A stretch of DNA of 64,000 nt from Chionoecetes opilio. Taxonomy: Eukaryota; Arthropoda; Malacostraca; Decapoda; Majidae. Each line of letters opens with the position of its first letter. Position 1 is the stretch's first letter. Under the pieces are notes generated by a model. It saw only the letters and a list, made by a program, of their open reading frames with translations, was not told where the DNA came from and searched no databases. This document shows positions 49,001 through 57,000 of this stretch, piece after piece. The stretch spans positions 601,473 to 665,472 of the forward strand of contig JACEEZ010002650.1 of the NCBI GenBank assembly GCA_016584305.1, in the 5' to 3' direction. The translations under genes were made by a program, and so were the position numbers.

Positions 49001-52000
49001 GGCACCAAAGGGAAATTTATAATGGCACCAAAGGGAAATTTATAATGGCATCCAAGGGAAATTTATAATGGCATCAAAGGGAAATTTATAATGGCACCCA
49101 AGGGAAATTTATAATGGCATCCAAGGGAAATTTATAATGGCATCAAAGGGAAATTTATAATGGCATCAAAGGGAAATTTATAATGGCACCCAAGGGAAAT
49201 TTATAATGGCATCCAAGGGAAATTTATAATGGCATCAAAGGGAAATTTATAATGGCACCCAAGGGAAATTTATAATGGCATCAAAGGGAAATTTATAATG
49301 GCACCAAGGGAAATTTATAATGGCATCCAAGGGAAATTTATAATGGCATCCAAGGGAAATTTATAATGACACCCAAGGGAAATTTATAATGGCATCCAAG
49401 GGAAATTTATAATGGCATCCAAGGGAAATTTATAATGGCATCAAAGGGAAATTTATAATGGCATCAAAGGGAAATTTATAATGGCATCAAAGGGAAATTT
49501 ATAATGGCATCAAAGGGAAATTTATAATGGCACCAAAGGGAAATTTATAATGGCACCAAAGGGAAATTTATAATGGCATCCAAGGGAAATTTATAATGGC
49601 ATCCAAGGGAAATTTATAATGGCATCCAAGGGAAATTTATAATGGCATCAAAGGGAAATTTATAATGGCACCAAAGGGAAATTTATAATGGCACCAAAGG
49701 GAAATTTATAATGGCATCAAAGGGAAATTTATAATGGCACCCAAGGGAAATTTATAATGGCATCAAAGGGAAATTTATAATGGCACCAAAGGGAAATTTA
49801 TAATGGCACCCAAGGGAAATTTATAATGGCATCCAAGGGAAATTTATAATGGCATCAAAGGGAAATTTATAATGGCATCAAAGGGAAATTTATAATGGCA
49901 CCCAAGGGAAATTTATAATGGCATCCAAGGGAAATTTATAATGGCACCCAAGGGAAATTTATAATGGCATCCAAGGGAAATTTATAATGGCATCCAAGGG
50001 AAATTTATAATGGCACCATAGGGAAATTTATAATGGCATCCAAGGGAAATTTATAATGGCATCCAAGGGAAATTTATAATGGCACCCAAGGGAAATTTAT
50101 AATGGCATCCAAGGGAAATTTATAATGGCACCAAAGGGAAATTTATAATGACACCCAAGGGAAATTTATAATGGCATCCAAGGGAAATTTATAATGGCAT
50201 CAAAGGGAAATTTATAATGGCATCAAAGGGAAATTTATAATGGCATCAAAGGGAAATTTATAATGGCATCAAGGGGAAATTTATAATGGCACCAAAGGGA
50301 AATTTATAATGGCACCAAAGGGAAATTTATAATGGCATCCAAGGGAAATTTATAATGGCATCAAAGGGAAATTTATAATGGCACCAAAGGGAAATTTATA
50401 ATGGCATCAAAGGGAAAATTTATAATGGCACCAAAGGGAAATTTATAATGGCACCCAAGGGAAATTTATAATGGCATCAAAGGGAAATTTATAATGGCAT
50501 CCAAGGGAAAAAAAAAGGTTCGTCTTACATTGGCTATTTAAATCAGTTGAAAATTTTGGCTTGATTAAATGAGGATTATTTTCATGCCTTTGTAGTTCAG
50601 TCTTATGATCTAATGAAAACATGACATAGATATAGGATACTAGAGGAACTGCAAAATACTACTACTGATGTTAGAAATATACGTATACATAGATACAAAG
50701 AAGAAGTCATTCATATTCCTACTTTCATCCCACAAAGATGAAGGGTTATGAAGAGCCTTACAATGAACTACAACCATACAGTCATGCATGCTGCCATCAC
50801 ACATAGAACTCCCATGACCCACACCCTACACAGAGAACTCCCATGACCCACACCCTACACAGAGAACTCCCATGACCCACACCCTACACAGAGAACTCCC
50901 ATGACCCACACCCTACACAGAGAACTCCCATGACCCACACCCTACACAGAGAACTCCCATGACCCACACCCTACACACAGAACTCCCATGACCCACACCC
51001 TACACAGAGAACTCCCATGACCCACACCCTACACAGAGAACTCCCATGACCCACACCCTACACAGAGAACTCCCATGACCCACACCCTACACAGAGAACT
51101 CCCATGACCCACACCCTACACAGAGAACTCCCATGACCCACACCCTACACAGAGAACTCCCATGACCCACACCCTACACAGAGAACTCCCATGACCCACA
51201 CCCTACACAGAGAACTCCCATGACCCACACCCTACACAGAGAACTCCCATGACCCACACCCTACACAGAGAACACCCGATGACCCACACCCTACACAGAG
51301 AACTCCCATGACCCACACCCTACACAGAGAACTCCCATGACCCACACCCTACACAGAGAACTCCCATGACCCACACCCTACACAGAGAACTCCCATGACC
51401 CACACCCTACACAGAGAACTCCCATGACCCACACCCTACACAGAGAACTCCCATGACCCACACCCTACACAGAGAACTCCCATGACCCACACCCTACACA
51501 GAGAACTCCCATGACCCACACCCTACACAGAGAACTCCCATGACCCACACCCTACACAGAGAACTCCCATGACCCACACCCTACACAGAGAACTCCCATG
51601 ACCCACACCCTACACAGAGAACTCCCATGACCCACACCCTACACAGAGAACTCCCATGACCCACACCCTACACAGAGAACTCCCATGACCCACACCCTAC
51701 ACAGAGAACTCCCATGACCCACACCCTACACAGAGAACTCCCATGACCCACACCCTACACAGAGAACTCCCATGACCCACACCCTACACAGAGAACTCCC
51801 ATGACCCACACCCTACACAGAGAACTCCCATGACCCACACCCTACACAGAGAACTCCCATGACCCACACCCTACACAGAGAACTCCCATGACCCACACCC
51901 TACACAGAGAACTCCCATGACCCACACCCTACACAGAGAACTCCCATGACCCACACCCTACACAGAGAACTCCCATGACCCACACCCTACACAGAGAACT

Positions 52001-53424
52001 CCCATGACCCACACCCTACACAGAGAACTCCCATGACCCACACCCTACACAGAGAACTCCCATGACCCACACCCTACACAGAGAACTCCCATGACCCACA
52101 CCCTACACAGAGAACTCCCATGACCCACACCCTACACAGAGAACTCCCATGACCCACACCCTACACAGAGAACTCCCATGACCCACACCCTACACAGAGA
52201 CTCCCATGACCCACACCCTACACAGAGAACTCCCATGACCCACACCCTACACAGAGAACTCCCATGACCCACACTCTACACACAGAACTCCCATGACCCA
52301 CACCCTACACAGAGAACTCCCACGACCCACACCCTACACAGAGAACTCCGATGACCCACACCCTACACAGAGAACTCCCATGACCCACACCCTACACAGA
52401 GAGCTCCCATGACCCACACCCTACACAGAGAACTCCCATGACCCACACCCTACACACAGAACTCCCATGACCCACACCCTACACAGAGAACTCCCATGAC
52501 CCACACCCTACACAGAGAACTCCCATGACCCACACCCTACACAGAGAACTCCCATGACCCACACCCTACACAGAGAACTCCCATGACCCACACCCTACAC
52601 AGAGAACTCCCATGACCCACACCCTACACAGAGAACTCCCATGACCCACACCCTACACAGAGAACTCCCATGACCCACACCCTACACAGAGAACTCCCAT
52701 GACCCACACCCTACAGAGAGAACTCCCATGACCCACACCCTACACAGAGAACTCCCATGACCCACACCCTACACAGAGAACTCCCATGACCCACACCCTA
52801 CACACAGAACTCCCATGACCCACACCCTACACAGAGAACTCCCATGACCCACACCCTACACAGAGAACTCCCATGACCCACACCCTACACAGAGAACTCC
52901 GATGACCCACACCCTACACAGAGAACTCCCATGACCCACACCCTACACAGAGAACTCCCATGACCCACACCCTACACAGAGAACTCCCATGACCCACACC
53001 CTACACAGAGAACTCCCATGACCCACACCCTACACAGAGAACTCCGATGACCCACACCCTACACACAGAACTCCCATGACCCACACCCTACACAGAGAAC
53101 TCCCATGACCCACACCCTACACAGAGAACTCCCATGACCCACACCCTACACAGAGAACTCCCATGACCCACACCCTACACAGAGAACTCCGATGACCCAC
53201 ACCCTACACAGAGAACTCCCATGACCCACACCCTACACAGAGAACTCCGATGACCCACACCCTACACAGAGAACTCCCATGACCCACACCCTACACAGAG
53301 AACTCCCATGACCCACACCCTACACAGAGAACTCCCATGATTACTGAAAGAATGCCCTAATATGTCACACAGGAACACCAAAACAGGACAAATAATATTA
53401 ATAATAAATAAATAAATAAATAAG

Positions 53425-53463
<39 letters not shown>

Positions 53464-54001
53464 AGTAAGAAATAAAATACATCATAAAAAAAAAAGTTAT
53501 ATATATTTGGATCTACTTTTTTTGTTATTGGTCCTCTTGCCTTAAAAAAATTAAAATATAGCAAGAAATAATATAAAAAAGTTCTCTCTCGCTCTGTCTC
53601 CCCCCAAAGATTGCTAACCTGAGCCACGAGTCAGGCAGTGCAGTCCCGTGCAGGGGCTGCCGTGGGGTGGGCAGGCCCGGGGCTGTCTGCCGCCTGGGGG
53701 AGGGACGGGGTGGAAGGGTTGTGGTGGGCGGCGAAGCGGAACACTTTTTTTTGCGGTACTACTCTTTACCGAAACCGAACGAAACTGGGTGGTAGGGTTG
53801 GGGATAGGGGGGTGAGGGGGGTTTTGGAGGGGCGGGGGGGGTGGGGATGCTATATTCCAAGTTTCAAATCGATATGTCAGGCCAAAGTACTTATTATATA
53901 TTTTGTTAATATCGGCGAACGAAACCGGCCCTTGGTTAGGTTAGGTTAGGTATGGGTTAGGTTAGGTTTAGGTTCATTTTTGTGTTTTTTTTGTCATTTC
54001 T

Positions 54002-54099
<98 letters not shown>

Positions 54100-57000
54100 G
54101 ATAAAAATAGCAGATATAAATGGCCGGTTTTGACCACTTAGCGACCAGGTATTGATCTGAAATTTTGTCAAGGGCCTGTTGAGATACCCTGCATACCCCC
54201 ACCACCTTCAGAACCAACATTAACCTTGTTTGAGCCCTGGTTTTAGGGTCGGTTAGGGTCGGTTAGGGTACATCGGTCGGTTTCGGTAAAAAGGACCACC
54301 CTTATTTTTGTTCAAGTTTGACCACAAAATCTCTGGCAATTTTTTAACTTTTTTTTTTTTTGGGGGGGGGGTACTTGTTTTTGTGTTCGTTTGACCACAA
54401 AATATCTAGCATTTTTATATTATTATTATTATTATTTTCTCTTTTGGCGGGGGAAGTATTTTTCTGATTTCACGAATAAAGATATTAATTTGTCTGACAC
54501 CATTTTTGTTATAAGTTCTTTCTTCAACCTCACTAACACAGATATAAATTTGTTATATACAATCATCTATGTTGAAAATTCATATTACTGAGGTCAGACA
54601 TATTGTTGAATCTCTAATTAATATTTAGGAAGGATAAAGAGCAGCCATTTCCTTGGACACATTGGAAAAACACATTAACGAAGGATTTATGTATTGCAGG
54701 AAATGTGCTAAATTCTGCAATAAGCAATACCAAAGCATAATAACCACATGGGTATTAACCTTAACACCGATTCAGCTCTGTTAATTAGCCATCAGCAGCA
54801 CAGCGTCACCCTCGTGTAGTCGTGTCATTAACCCCTTGAGACCCAGAACGTAATTTCCATTGTAATCTGACCCCCATTAGATGATTTTTAGTGCATATAA
54901 GGATTTTTTTTTTATAGATATGACCTGTTTAGTATTCTTGTCCACTAACTCATTTGGTTCATTTAGTTACTTTTCTTAATTTTATGGCTCGACAAGACAA
55001 TTTTTATAGCCAAGGAAAGGTCTGGGCGTGAGGGGGTTAATAAGGCAATGGCTATGGATGACTTGAATACCTCCCAGGCAATTATTATATCAGTAGTGGA
55101 TGCATGCACCATCACTATTATGTCACACTAATACCCAATACTTGTTTCACTATTATCACTATTATTATCAATCACTACTACATTAATCACTATTACTATC
55201 ACTACCATCACTATTATGTTAAACCCTAATACCCAATACTTGTCCCATTATTACCACTATTATTATCAATCACTACTACATTAATCACTATTATGTCAAA
55301 CCCTAATACCCAATACTTGCCTCACTACTAAAACACTTGACTATAATACACAGAGATCCCTTCCTTCTCCTCTTCTCCTAAAAGTTAATGTTTCATCCTA
55401 AAGCAAGCCTAAAGCAAGCCTAAAGCAAGCCTAAAGCAAGCCTAAAGCAAGCCTAAAGCAAGCCTAAAGCAGGCCGAGGACTAAACATGACTTGACTTGA
55501 CTCCCTTGCAAGCGTTATATCAGCACTGGATGCAATGATGTCACACCAATAACCTATACTAAACACACACATACATACATACATACATAACAGATCCTAT
55601 CCCATATGCACACCTCTACATCCCACATCTAAAACACCACTGGACTACACAGCACAGAGACCCCTTTCTTTTGCTCTTCCCATAAAAGCAGTATATGTTT
55701 CATCCCTAAAGAAAACACAGGACTAAAACACCATGTCTTAAATCTTCCTTCACCGGGTAGTGGGTTGCATTCATCCCGTGCATGTCAACGCAGACACCAT
55801 CATGCAGTAACCATAAGAATACAAGGCAAGCTAGCCTTTAGACGCATTTCCTTTACTCAACAACACAAGAAAACACAGGAAAAAGACAAGAAAATATTAC
55901 TAGAAGCATTACGACATACAAGAAAAACAAACTAGAAGCATTTCCTGAAGCCATCAATCAACACAAGAAAGTAAACACCAAGTAACAACCTTTTTAACAA
56001 CATACCTTTCAGAATCAAAGCTTAACATGGGCCTTCTACCCACAACTCTCTGGGCTGGCTCCTCTTCCTCCTCCTCTTCTTCTACCATTTCCTCCTCTTC
56101 TTCTACCATCTCCTCCTCTTCCTCCACCCCCTCCTCCTCTTCCTCCACATGCTCGTCAGTGCTGGCGGAGTAGCGGGACGCCCTCCTGGCCCGCAGCTTC
56201 TCCCGGGCCGCCACCTTGGGCAGGTGGAAGCGCAGCTGCTTGGGGGTCAGGCTCGGGTCATCGCTGCGGCTCAGGGTCAAGGCACTCTCCTCCACCACCG
56301 CCGCCGCTGCTGCTGCCGCTGTACCGCGAGGGATTAATAGTTACTATAATATCCTTCCTGGTAATACATCCTTGTTTTCTCTCTCTGGTTGTGTAAGTTT
56401 TCTTCCTTTCTCTTCTTTCTTTAACATTTATAACTATGTACCTCAATCTGGCAAACTCTGGAACTCTCTTCCTGTTTCTATTTTTCCATCTTCCTACGAC
56501 TTAAATCTTTTCAAGAGAAGAGTGAACAAGACACCTCCCGAACTAAATTGGTCCACCCGCCTTTCTTTATTCTATTACTGTCTTCTTTATAGGGACTGCC
56601 AACTAGCGGGCCTTGTGTTACCTCTTTTATTTTGCCCTTGGCCAGTCCTTTGTGATGTAAAAAAAAAAAAAAAAAAAAAAAAGGAATCAATATAATATCT
56701 CAACCCGCAAAACCAGATACGAAACAGAAAACACACACAACCCTCGTTTCCCGGACCTCCATTTCCCGGATATCAGATTTGCCGGACAAAATCCGAGGTC
56801 CGGGGATATGTCAGAGTCCCGGACAAATGCCTGGTCCAGTCCGTAAATTGACAAAGTTGTCCGGCGGTCCGAGCGTCTCCTGTCACCCCTGGTCAGTGTC
56901 CGCGCCTCCCGCCAGGTGGCAGCATGCTCAGCGGTCGTATTGTTTACATTTGGGCACACGACACTCACGGTTCACCTGCACCGCCTCCGTCAGTCCCCTG

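Noticed and set aside
53957..54220. Open frame with a long Phe run
   Set aside because: Translation of the 92-base A run on the opposite strand.
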